The notes under the pieces were generated by a model that made no database searches, was not told where the DNA came from, and saw nothing but the letters and a program-made list of their open reading frames with translations. DNA of 64,000 bases from Scytalidium lignicola (taxonomy: Eukaryota > Ascomycota > Leotiomycetes), in contig NCSJ02000185.1 in assembly GCA_002812745.2 (NCBI GenBank), positions 20,199 to 84,198 on the forward strand. Reading direction: 5' to 3'. Below, in pieces: positions 1-10,450 of the stretch. Positions within the stretch are counted from its first letter, which is position 1; every line of letters starts with the position of its first letter. A program made the translations under genes and the position numbers.

Positions 1-24
1 TCTAACTTCCTTATTAGCTGCTTT

Positions 25-1332
25 TTATACCTCTTTGTGCTCTTTCTCCTGTTTCATACTCAGTGCTTGTTTATCTGTTAACTCTCCTCCTTTTTGAAGT
101 CTTTTTCTATTAAATGGCTTTTTTGCTACAAGATCTTGTATCCGTCGATATGCTATATCCTGTTCAAGTTTAATAAGCTTACTTTCATCTAATATTGACT
201 TAGAACCATAGGTAAAGTAATCAAATTTGCGTTGAGATGGAGAGCTTAATAAATCTATGATCTTTGGTTTTAGCTCTTCAAGCTGGTATTGAACTTGTTG
301 AATGGTTGTAAGAGTCCTTAGTGTAGGTAATTCAAGTTCTTTAACCATTGTTTTAGGCTTATCTTTAATATATTTCTTCATGAGGGTAAAGGTTGCCTCC
401 TTGTCAACAGGCCATATGCTAGCCTTTTTGAAAGCATTCTGAATAGTACCTTTCTTGAAGGTTTGCTTATGAATCTCTGGTAAATCATGAAAGAAAGAAG
501 CTATAGTATATTCGAAATCAAGTGATTCAATAGTACTTTGTATAACCTTATTATGCTAATGCTTGTATAGCTGAAATACTCTTACATCAAGAGGTTGTAT
601 GTAATGTGTTAAATAAGCAGGAAATATGAATAGCATCATATTATTTTTACAAGTTAATAAGGTGAAATCAGGATTCATATGATTGGTTTGATTGTCTATT
701 AATAGTAACTTATATAGTTGATCAAAGCTTGTATTAGTATATTGAATAAAATATTCCAAGAATTGTAAACTAATATTATTGGTTATGTATCCATTCTCTG
801 ATAAATGAACTACTTTTGAATGCTTTAATTAGTCCTTATACCATGATACTATATGATATTTACCTTGAACAATAATTACAGGTAGTATAGAGGTGATTCC
901 ATTAGCATAGATGGTCTTAATCATAATTACAAATCGACGATTTTCAAGGCTCAAAGAATAGAGCTAATACAGCATTAGCCTTGAATATAATAATAGTTAT
1001 AATGACAGGTATATTCTTACTTTAATCAATTCAATTAGAACTAATACTTCTATACCTTTAGGATAGCTAATACAAAAACCTGATTCGTCGAAATTGTACA
1101 AATTATACTTATGGATATTATACTTTTTCAAAGTTGTTTTATAACGATTGAACCAATTATTAACCTCTTCTAGATCTTGAGTAATAACACGNTTTTTGAG
1201 TAATAGGTTTAGTCTTAATTTTGTGAAGTAAAGGTTAACCTTTCTACTACTTGCAAAACCAAGCTAGAGAAGGTGAAGACTGTTTATGTTGTTTCTGAAA
1301 GTAGTAAATAGTTCTAAATATGATTTCCTTAG
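25..1332 (-). pseudogene. Degenerate pogo/Fot1-like DDE transposase
   Basis: I read remnants of a Tc1/pogo-type transposase on the minus strand. Around 1070-1190 the translation gives a motif of the form YNFDESGF, which matches the first-aspartate region of pogo/Fot1 transposases. Around 556-660 it gives AYLTHYIQPLDVRVFQLYK, which matches the conserved HLLQPLDVGVF block after the catalytic domain. A 118-codon C-terminal piece rich in Lys and Glu is open at 25-381. Several in-frame stops and frame changes separate these pieces, so it cannot make a working transposase. The N-terminal DNA-binding part is missing where the LTR element begins. The sequence is AT-rich with many TpA steps, as expected after RIP-type C-to-T change. 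Assignment to the superfamily is fairly sure; the exact family is not. Confidence 0.7.
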
Positions 1333-1675
1333 TGTTACGGGTTTTACCTAACAAGCTGATTGGTGTAGGCCTGAGGCTCGGTACAGAGAAGATGTACATA
1401 GAGAACCTAACAATCAGAGGTCACGTGATGGAGTCCTAGGATCCTTGGAGGACTCCAGAGGACTCCCAGGACTCCAAAGGGTCCAGCAGGATTTCATTAT
1501 CTATATAAGCACACTGTAGGAACATGAGAGTAGACTTCTTGTGTTCAACCTAAATACATTACTAGACCTTACCTTGGATTTAGTCGCTTGCTTGTGTGTC
1601 ACACGTTTCCGTTGTCCCTGAACATCTACCTTACCCTTAGCTATCCAGTGACCTGGATGGCGTAGTTTTGTAACA
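1333..1675 (+). repeat. 5' LTR
   Basis: Direct repeat of 343 bp with the short terminal inverted repeat TGTTAC/GTAACA. A TATA-like box (TATATAA) lies at about 1502-1508. Upstream of it are a CACGTG E-box-like site and spaced GGACTCC repeats, so this part is probably U3. It differs from the 3' copy at five positions, all transitions, by direct comparison. Confidence 0.92.
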
Positions 1676-1677
1676 TT

Positions 1678-1685
1678 TTGAACAC
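1678..1685 (+). promoter_or_regulatory. Putative self-priming primer-binding site
   Basis: The octamer TTGAACAC begins 2 bp after the 5' LTR, where a primer-binding site is expected. It lacks the TGG start of a tRNA-primed site. It is the reverse complement of GTGTTCAA at 1541-1548 in the LTR, 33-39 bp downstream of the TATA-like box, that is, near the expected transcript start. This layout matches the self-priming known for Tf1-type elements; the pairing is only 8 bp. Confidence 0.5.
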
Positions 1686-1693
1686 CACCTATC

Positions 1694-3360
1694 TTGATAA
1701 ATCAGGATTTGGAAACAGACACACCGGTAGATAACAATAACGAACAGCTTGTAGAAGGTTCTGAAGAAGGCTCTGAGGAAGAATCTGAAGAGGGATCTGA
1801 GGAAGTATCTGAGGAAAGTTCAGAAGATAGTTCTGAAGAAGATCAAGGTGAGAATCAGACTATCGAGGAAACTAACATCCAGGAAGGAGTGTTAGAAGAA
1901 GTTGTTATGTTATCAAAGCAATCTACAAGGTTAACAGAAGGATTAACTGTTGGAGAATCGTCAAGAGCTTCGGGGAAGAAGCTAGCACTTCCATTACCTA
2001 AACCTAAGACGGAACTAGTTTAAGTATCAAGAGTTTCAAGCCTGGACCTTGATCTAGACTTGGAACCAGAAAACGACGTTGAACAAATTCCAATGGCAAC
2101 ACTTAGAGAAGTCAAAATCGCTAGGCTAGACTTGTTTTATGGGGATAGAAAGAAGCTTAAGGTGTATCTTGCTTAGACAGGAACTTATTTAGTATTAAAT
2201 GATCACTTGTTGCTTGGAGACACATATAAGGTTCTGTGGGCGTCGATGTATCTGAGAGGGGTGGCTAAGATGTGGTTTCAACCCTTTAAAGATGAGTAGT
2301 TTGTGACGAACAGAGAAATGACGAACTAGAGAGTAAGAAATATTATTGGAAGTTAGGAAAACTATATGGGTGAACTTAAACGCTTGTATAGGGATGTTGA
2401 CAAGAAAAGGAATGTTAAAAGATGCCTAGCTCATCTTAGACAAACCAAAAGCCCTAGTGAATATGTAATGCTTTATTGCTAGCATGTAGTATTGGTCAAT
2501 TGAGGAGAGGAAGTGTACATACATCAGTTTAGGATTGGTCTGAAGGACTTGATCAAAGAGGAATTATACTAACGACTGGCTGTTAAAACACTAGATGCTC
2601 TCATTGACTTGTTTATCAAGATCAGGAATGAATAATACAAGATGATCTTGGACAAAAAGGGTGGATCTTACTTCAACAGAAGAAAGACTGATAGAAGGAA
2701 GGATTGAGGGGACCTTATGGAGTTGGATACTATAAAGAAAGCAAAAACCTTCAAAGGGAAAGGAAAGAAACACTTTGAAGGAAAAAGCAAGAAAGGAAAT
2801 TCCTTTGGAATTTCCCCTGAGGAACTTGACAAGAGAAGAAAAAACAAGTTATACTTTAAGTATGGACTTCCTGGACATATGGCTAACACTTATAAGAAAG
2901 ACAACAAGTTGAGTTCGTTAGTTAAAGTTAGGGCTATGAGAATTCTAAGAATCATGGATATCTTGTCAGAGTCTTCAGAAGAGGAAAGCTCAGACAAGGG
3001 AAGGAACTCCTTGGAGGAAGAAGAGGAATGACTGAATTTGGTAATTATACCAGAGATCACTGTTGAAACTGACACAGATGAGATGGTAATGACAAGGATC
3101 CTGGAAATAGGTTCTGTACTAATGAGAAGGACTTGGTGTAGGGAACACCCTTGGAATCAAGGAGAGGTTGTTAGCTTAAATAGATGGAGATTTATGCTAG
3201 GAGTCAGTGGAATCTGGATGATCATGCTGGTGGAGTTTGAGGTTATACTGACAAAGCAGTATTTTGTTTTTGGAGAATTATTAGTCTTGAAATATTACCT
3301 CATGATTAGCATGAGAAGGTTAAGAGGATAGGAGATCCTGGACAGGAGCTAACTTTATAG
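1694..3360 (+). pseudogene. Gag remnant with acidic N-terminus and damaged zinc knuckle
   Basis: An open stretch of 109 codons begins just after the primer-binding site and holds a run of Ser-Glu repeats (about residues 20-50). No ATG starts it; the first codon of the open frame is TTG. Further on, in several frames separated by stops, is the middle of a retroviral-type Gag, then at 2852-2893 a sequence with CCHC zinc-knuckle spacing. There the three cysteines are all tyrosine (Y-x2-Y-x4-H-x4-Y) and only the histidine survives. Each change is one G-to-A step (TGC/TGT to TAC/TAT). In intact relatives this knuckle binds the RNA genome. Confidence 0.75.
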
Positions 3361-4080
3361 AACTGTGTGGTAGGAAGAAGTGACTGTTAAGGAATGAGAA
3401 CTTGATCTTGAAGATCTTACTTTGGTCTATAAGACTAATTTACAAAGTATTGTTATAAAGAAAGGATTGTGCAAAATCCTCTTATTAGTGGAAAGGACTT
3501 GAATCTAAGATGATTTTGATCAGATGCCTAAGGATGCTTGGATAGTAATTGAAGAAGAGCTAAGCTATGTTATGTAAGGGTAATATAACGTTTAACATGA
3601 AGGACTTTTGATGATAACTTTTTAACAAGACTGTTTGGAAGTAAAAATACAGTATAGAGAAATCTAGGGTTTAGGAAAGTTAATAGAACAACTACTAGAA
3701 GTTGAATAATATTATGCTTAACAAGAATGAAAAGAACTGGTTAAGATTGTTGTTGAACAAGTTAACTAGGATGAGGAAGCTTTGCTTACAGTTAATGAAC
3801 TAAAAGAAGATTCATTACCTTTGGAAGCATTGATTGTGTTACCAGGAGAGGATGAATTATTACAAGGAATCAATGAACAGTTCAACCAGGAAGTAGTAGT
3901 GTACCCTTTGAATTTTGTAGAAAGAATTCTTATAGTAAATGATGTTTTTATCATTGAAATAAGGGAATATCTTGGAAATGAAATGGTAGAATGGGTATAA
4001 GATGTACATGCCTTTATAAACGATAGAAGCTCAGATGGACTAAGATTGTGAAATCTTAGCGAAAGACAAGTAGTATTATT

Positions 4081-7000
4081 TGAGAAACTTCAGGAAAACG
4101 CCGAAGATCTTGAAATTGGAGATGACATGTCAGTTGACAGTGTTGGAAATGTTAATCTTTATTCTATGAACAGTGAAAGTTCATTATATATTAATATAAC
4201 ATTGTATGGAAAGCTAGTAAAGGCTTTGATCGATTTAGGAGTTGAAAGGAATTTTATCAGTGAATAAGTCATAAAATGACTTGGACTTAGTATAAGAGTC
4301 AAAGACAATAGTTATCTAATATCATTAGTAAATGGTACTAAGGTTCAAAAGCATGTTGATGTTTAAACTCAAAACTTAAATATGAAGTATAGCAAAAGTT
4401 ACTAAGAAAGGATATCTTTTGATGTTATAAGGTTAAGAACATATCAAGTTATATTAGGAATTGAATGGATGAGAAAGTATAATCTAATAATTGATTGAAG
4501 AACAAGTATGATTATCTTCTTAGAAGAAACTATGTCTTTAGGAGTTGTTTATGTTGATGAAACTATGAAATATATTCCTGAGGAATATTATAAATGGCTA
4601 GAGTTATTCACAAAAAGACTTGATGATTCGGCTTTACCTGAGTATAAACCATAGGATCATAAGATAAAGCTTAAAGAAGGGTTTAGACTAGCTTATAGAC
4701 TAATTTATCAAACAACTTTTGCCGAGGATGAGGTGATGAAAAAATGGTTGTTTGAGAAAATGGTGCTTAGAGGTTTGTACAAAGAAGGTTATAGTAAAGC
4801 CAGAGTATCACTGCATTATGTGAAGAAAGGAGATAATCTGTTAAGATGACCTTGTGGTAACTACAAACACTTGAATAGTAGAACTGAGAAAGACTAATAC
4901 CCCTTACCGTTGATAGATTTAATGATGGATAAGTTGAAAGGAGTTATCATATTCACTAAACTAGACTTATGGTCAGTATTTAATCTAGTTAGGATTAAAA
5001 GAGGTGACGAATAGAAAGTTGTTATTCGAATAAAATACAGATTATTTAAGTTATTGATTATGACATTTAGTATGACTAATACTCTAGTAACATAACAAAG
5101 AATGATGGACTGAATATTAGAAAAATATTTGGAGAAATTCATAATGGTATATCTTGACAATATAATCATATACTCAAAGAGTATCAAAGAACATACAGAG
5201 TATGTCAAGCTTGTTCTACAAGTGTTGTAAGAGGCAGGATTGTATTGTAAACTGGTAAAATGTGAATTTTACAAGGAATAAGTTCAGTTCTTAGGACATT
5301 GTATTTCTGGAGAAAGAATAGAAACCTTTGATGACAAGATTTAAGTGATTAAAAAATAGGAACTACTTAAGACTGTTAAACAATTACAGAGTTTCTTAAG
5401 GTTGGCTAATTATTACTGAAGATTTGTAAAAGACTATTCTAAGATCTTTGTACTATTGACTGAACTTACAAAGAAGGATCAAGCCTATGAATGGAATGAT
5501 GTTATGAAGGAAGTATTCTAAAGCATTAAGGATGCCTTTGTGAAAGGAGATTTCTTGGGAATCTTTAATCTAGAGAAAGGAATAAGAATTGAAACTAATG
5601 CCTCTGATGTAGCATTAAGAGTTGTGCTATTGTAATCATAGCAGATCAGTAAACAACATTACCAAGTACCATTAGCATTTTGGTCAAGAAAGTTAAATGT
5701 TATTGAAAGAAATTATCAGACATCGGATAAGGAGATGTTAACTATCGTAAAAGTTTTGAAGCATTGGAGAGTGTATGTTGTTGGATCTAGTAAGACAGTT
5801 AATATACTTTCAGATCACTATAACCTCTAATACTTCATGACAACCAAGCAGTTGAATGTTAGACAAGCATGATGAGTAGAAAAACTGTCTGAATATGATT
5901 TTAAGATTACTCATGTTAAAGGTGAAGATAATAGGAGAGCAAATGCTTTAAGTTGGAAACCTGAGTACTTAACCAAGGAAAAGGAGGAAAGTGAACTTAT
6001 ATTAAAGGAAGATGAGAGTGGATTCCTGGTATACAATAAAGGGCAACTTATGGCTATCATAGTAATAACAAACAAACATTGGGCTGATCAAATTAGTAAA
6101 GTAACCAAGAGGGAAAGGGGGTAGAATGCTTTATTAGACATGACCAAGGGCAAGTAGGAAAGAATCGAAAACATTTGGTATAAGAACAAGAGACTATATA
6201 TATCAATGAAATTGGCAGAAGAGTTTGTCAGGGAACAGTATGGTTTGTTATATAATAGATATATGGGAATAGCCTGATGTTATTATCAAATCAATAAGGA
6301 TTACTTTATTGTGAAACTATGATTGATAGTTAAGAAAGTAATCGTGGAATGTGAAATCTATGGGAAGGCTAAGAATCCTAGGAGGAAGCCTTGGGGACAA
6401 TTATATCTTACACAGATATCTGACAATCCATGAGAACTAATCGGATAGGATTTTATTATGAAACTACTGGTTTCTACAGATCATACGACAAAGGTTGAGT
6501 ATGACTCCATCTTTGTGGTAATTGAACATTGTACTAATTATGCAACATTTGAACTATTCAAGAAGACTTGAGGAGTAGAAGAGGTAGCTAATATATTCTT
6601 ATGAAGAATAATGTCTTAATGGGGATTGCTAAAACAGATAATCTTTGATAAAGATATTAGATTTATATCTAAGTTTTGGGAAACATTAATAGTAAGAATA
6701 AGAGTTAAAAGGAAATTGTCAACAGTATAATACTTACAAACTGATGGAAAAATAGAATGTTTGAACAGATGGTTAGAGGGATACCTCAGATGTTATGTCA
6801 ATTATGATTAAGATAATTAAGTTGATTACTTGCCGATGGTAAAGATAATGTATAATGGTGTATTATATGAATCAACCAAGATCACTTTATTTTATATGAA
6901 CTATGGACAGGAATTAGAAGGGTTTTACACTGGACTGGAATTAGAATCTACAAGTGAATCAGCAGAGATTTGTGTAAAACAGATGGAAGAAATGCAAGAA

Positions 7001-7470
7001 AGGATTAGGAACTCATTTTAATATATTAAGGAAAGAATGAAGAAGTACTATGATCGTGGACGCTTAATGGAATTAGTGTACAAAAAAGGGGATAAAGTTT
7101 ATCTTCTTAGAAGAAATATCAAAACAACAAGATTAAGTGATAAACTAAACTAGGTGAAGATGGGACTATATGAAATCAAAGAAGTTTATGGACCTTTAAC
7201 ATACAAATTAAAATTATTAGCAATAGTTAAGATATATCTTGTTTTCTATGTTTTACTTCTTAAACTTATACTTGAAAACGCTTAAACACTGATGTTAAAG
7301 GAAGTTGATCTGGAAAGAGAATACAAAGTTGAAAAAATTATCAGTTATAGGATGTATTATAGGAAACTGTAATACTTGGTTAAATGGATAGGATATCCAG
7401 AGAGTGAGAATGGATGGGAACTTACTTTTAACCTTATGAGTTGTGAGGAGTTACTAAAGGCATATCGCTA
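4081..7470 (+). pseudogene. Pol remnant: protease, RT, RNase H, integrase, chromodomain
   Basis: The protease site near 4220-4260 reads ALIDLG in place of the usual D-S/T-G triad. Reverse transcriptase spans roughly 4870-5340; its catalytic YxDD box reads YLDN at 5150-5161. RNase H begins near 5585 with ETNASD in place of ETDASD. Integrase follows at about 6060-6960 with the core motifs GxDFI (a stop replaces the second residue) and TDGKIE. The chromodomain near 7373-7440 reads YLVKWIGYPESENGWE. Key residues in protease, RT and RNase H are changed by single C:G to T:A steps, and many stops interrupt the frame, so no product is expected. Confidence 0.88.
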
Positions 7471-7478
7471 AACTCATC

Positions 7479-7757
7479 CTAGAATGGATTTCCAGGTGAT
7501 GGAATTGTAAGGTTGGAAAAGAAGGGGTTGGCAACAGAGGAAGAAGCCTTGCTTGCATAGGCAGAACACGACTCTTCAGACAGTTTTTCTTGCCTCTCTT
7601 TCTCTTCTGCAACGTTGAGTTCGTCCAAATACTTCAGGCTATGCCAGGCTATTTTATTCTTTTGTTGTTGAAGAAGAGCTTGTTGCTTTTGTAAACGAAG
7701 GATTTTGGCCATGGCTTTTTCTTCTTCTGCTTGTAGTCTGTCCATGGATTTTTCCAA
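7479..7757 (-). CDS. Antisense coiled-coil ORF in the retroelement
   Basis: A 92-codon ATG-initiated frame lies opposite to pol, between the chromodomain end and the 3' LTR. It is predicted to be a charged, glutamine-rich coiled coil (repeated QKQQ and QQQK, then LDELNVAEEKERQEKL), followed by a Ser/Pro-rich tail. From memory, similar antisense frames (coiled coil, then a LDELxxxE segment) occur in the 3' part of other ascomycete gypsy elements, where they are annotated as hypothetical proteins. The frame keeps many CAA/CAG codons, although these are prime RIP targets and gag and pol around it are full of stops. No function is known to me; expression is unproven. Confidence 0.45.
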   Translation of the reverse strand: MEKSMDRLQAEEEKAMAKILRLQKQQALLQQQKNKIAWHSLKYLDELNVAEEKERQEKLSEESCSAYASKASSSVANPFFSNLTIPSPGNPF

Positions 7758-8073
7758 GGACTTTTAGTCCTAGGAACAGGGAATGTTCTTATCCTAAGAA
7801 TTAGAAGACACATCGCAAGAACACTTTGTGTGTACATACTCAGAACATCACGAGGACTTCAAGAAGTTTACAATGCACTTTCGGTTCTCCTTGGAATAAT
7901 AAGAACAAGGATCCATACTATTGCTAATATCCTCAATAGTCAAAGCAAGAATAACCCTCTTTCTTTTCTTTCTCTCGGGATCAGAAGGAAGGAAGGGGCA
8001 AGAATGCTTTGGGGGTATGTTGAAGAAAGAAAGGGATTGACGAACGAACGAAATAATTCATGACAACGAGTTA

Positions 8074-8090
8074 AGCGTCAGGGTGACGCT
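8074..8090. repeat. Hairpin next to the polypurine tract
   Basis: AGCGTCA, a GGG loop and TGACGCT form a perfect 7-bp stem. It lies just upstream of the polypurine tract and the 3' LTR. Confidence 0.6.
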
Positions 8091-8108
8091 AGTGCAGAAA
8101 GGGGATAA

Positions 8109-8451
8109 TGTTACGGGTTTTACCTAACAAGCTGATTGGTGTAGGCCTGAGGCTCAGTACAGAGAAGATGTACATAGAGAACCTAACAATCAGAGGTCAC
8201 GTGATGGAGTCCTAGGATCCTTGGAGGACTCCAGAGGACTCCCAGGACTCCAAAGGGTCCAGCAGGATTTCATTATCTATATAAGCACACTGTAGGAACA
8301 TGAGAGTAGACTCCTTGTGTTCAACCTAAATACATTACTAGACCCTACCTTGGATTTAGCCGCTTGCTTGTGTGTCACACGTTTCCGTTGTCCCTGAACA
8401 TCTACCTTACCCTTGGCTATCCAGTGACCTGGATGGCGTAGTTTTGTAACA
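8109..8451 (+). repeat. 3' LTR
   Basis: Second copy of the 343-bp repeat, preceded by the polypurine tract AGAAAGGGGA and followed by unrelated AT-rich DNA. The five differences from the 5' copy are G/A, T/C, T/C, T/C and A/G. There are no transversions and no indels. Confidence 0.92.
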
Positions 8452-9659
8452 TAATACTACTTTTGTAAAGTCAAGTATTAACCTTTATAATCACCTTAGA
8501 GTTCTATGTTATAATACTAACCATAGTCTTTGTACAGAAAGAATAGCATGTAATGCAATGGTATATACACTAGGTAAGTTATAAGGATCTTTATTAAGTT
8601 AAACTCCCTTATAACCTCATTACAACCTACAAGGATAATATCCTAGGATTTATACACATTGGTTTCGTCTAGAAGAATGCTAGTGATTTCCATACTAGTC
8701 AAGAGGTTTATACAACCCTAGTGGTAATCTCCTTCTAATACTAATTCTATTCGAAGGTTCAATGTCAACCAAAACCTAGCCGGTTAAACTACTATACGTT
8801 TAACAACTATCATATATATACCAATAAAAGGACTATAGTCCATAAGCATGATATGAAGATTACAAAGTAAACAACAGTCCAATCCTGGCTGTCAGTCCAA
8901 TTAAATGTCCATAGCATACATAGAATCACGGAAAAACAACTAAGCAAAGGCCAGAACTGTTCCAGGAGCTTCTTGTAAAGGCCCTTGTAAGTAATATAAA
9001 TTGCCATGAATTGAAAAGCAAGTAATTCTAGGTCCTCTCTCATTTACTCACTTATCTTTATTATAACTCATAGATATAAAGGCTAGTGTTGAATTATATT
9101 ACTGCATACAAGCACAAAATGCCAATGCTCTTGGATTGTCATCCATAAACAGCTTTTCAAGAAGATCTGGTGGTTTATAGAAAGGTAACAATTCTGTACA
9201 TTCTTACTTGCAATACCACATAAAGCCTTCCCCCGGCCAATGGAGTGTTAAACAGTCTGTAAAAACCTTAGTCAGGGTGCCTATGAAGTAAGAGGGGGCA
9301 AGAACAAACGACGATATAAAGCTGAGTAGTTCCTGTCTTAAGCAACCCCTATAAGGCAGTTCTTCAACGGCCATACTAGAAGGTACTTCACCTAGCACAA
9401 CTGGTTCTAGTACCACTGAAACTCTCTTAAGCGGCTGTACAGAAGGAGAAACTAGTGTTAATGCTAAATCATGTTCAGCCGGCCATACAACTGCCAAATG
9501 ATCAAAACGACATCGTTTACAGCCTCAAGCAAGAGGATTCGCTGACTGTCGAGTTTGCCGTGGAGTGTTAACATCAATTTCCACAAGAACATGTTGATTT
9601 CGTTAGTATTCCTAATAGAAAAGATAAGCAGCCGGCCGTAAAATCAGGCAAGCACATAC
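8452..9659. other. AT-rich flank of the retroelement with unassigned minus-strand ORFs
   Basis: No gene is recognised here. Two minus-strand open frames occur. The one at 8810-9043 is hydrophobic and could be a membrane-segment remnant. The one at 9204-9497 has no motif I know. Both look like decayed sequence beside the transposon nest rather than intact genes. Confidence 0.4.
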
Positions 9660-9785
9660 CTTACAAGGAGAACATGTTGAGTAGAAACCATGACCACCAA
9701 GCTGTCTTTTGAATAAATTGGACGGCCGATAATGCTGACAGACCGTACAATATGCTGTCGGAGAGGCAGAAGGGTTAGAAGGCAT
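9542..9785 (-). pseudogene. Possible small cysteine-motif gene or remnant
   Basis: An ATG at 9785 on the minus strand opens 42 codons with paired cysteines, in the pattern CTVC...TCSPCK. The frame is followed at once by a good donor (GTATGT). An acceptor at 9543-9545 would continue with about 25 residues and a stop. The CxxC pairs resemble a small zinc ribbon. Other acceptors lead straight to stops, so this may be a broken copy. I do not recognise the family. Confidence 0.3.
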
Positions 9786-10450
9786 GTAGCTTCATGATAC
9801 AAACGTTACTTACAATATACAGAACGTATAACAGAGTAAAAGAGATATAAAACTGTTGTACGGACGGGAAAGACAAGTACCTTGCAGGAGAACGAAAAAA
9901 CCAACTGTAAATCAACCCGCATATCCTAACTACCAATAGAACCAATTAAATACATACTAAAAGCAAAGTGTAAACAACAATCGTACGGGAAAGCGTGTTT
10001 TTGCGCATGCCCATAACGTTACGGAGATTAATCGAACAGTTGATCGAACGTTGATCAAGGGGGGAAAAGGGGGCGGTGGTCCGTACTACACTATGATAGG
10101 CTGAAAACCAGCCAATCAAACCACCGGAAATGGCATTTCGCAGCCAATGGGAATCGACTTTTAGAAGTACTTTTACGTAAGCGATCCACAATGTTTTCCA
10201 TACTATATAGATAGTTAACCACGTTCAACTAAAGTCAAAATTATCTAGCATGCGCACAGACCATAGTTAAAGTGGTTTCAGGGGTCATCCCGAAAACGCG
10301 TCGCGCCCTCTACACGACGTGTTTGCGTGAATGACGTTCATGAAGCACTCTACGTGATAACGTCGCAACGACAACTCTTCATATCAATTCAATATATCAT
10401 TGCTTTACAAGCTCAAAAAATGGCGAATATAAAAAANGGAAAAGCCTGAG
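9786..10450. other. Intergenic, promoter of the CMR1-like gene
   Basis: No coding frame is supported. The last 300 bp are less AT-rich than the flank to the left and presumably hold the promoter of the downstream WD40 gene. One N follows an A6 run at 10437. Confidence 0.5.

Larger units (their letters stand above)
1333..8451 (+). mobile_element. Ty3/gypsy chromodomain LTR retrotransposon, defective
   Basis: The element is bounded by two 343-bp direct repeats that begin TGTTAC and end GTAACA. Between them, in order, are an acidic Gag N-terminus, a zinc knuckle, an aspartic protease, reverse transcriptase, RNase H, integrase and a C-terminal chromodomain. That order (integrase after RT/RNase H) and the chromodomain place it among fungal chromoviruses of the Tf1/sushi type. 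A polypurine tract (about 8096-8106) sits just before the 3' LTR. Gag and Pol carry many TAA, TAG and TGA codons, mostly at positions explained by G:C to A:T transitions, so the copy cannot move by itself. I see no 5-bp target-site duplication: the bases before the 5' LTR are CTTAG and those after the 3' LTR are TAATA. Confidence 0.92.
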
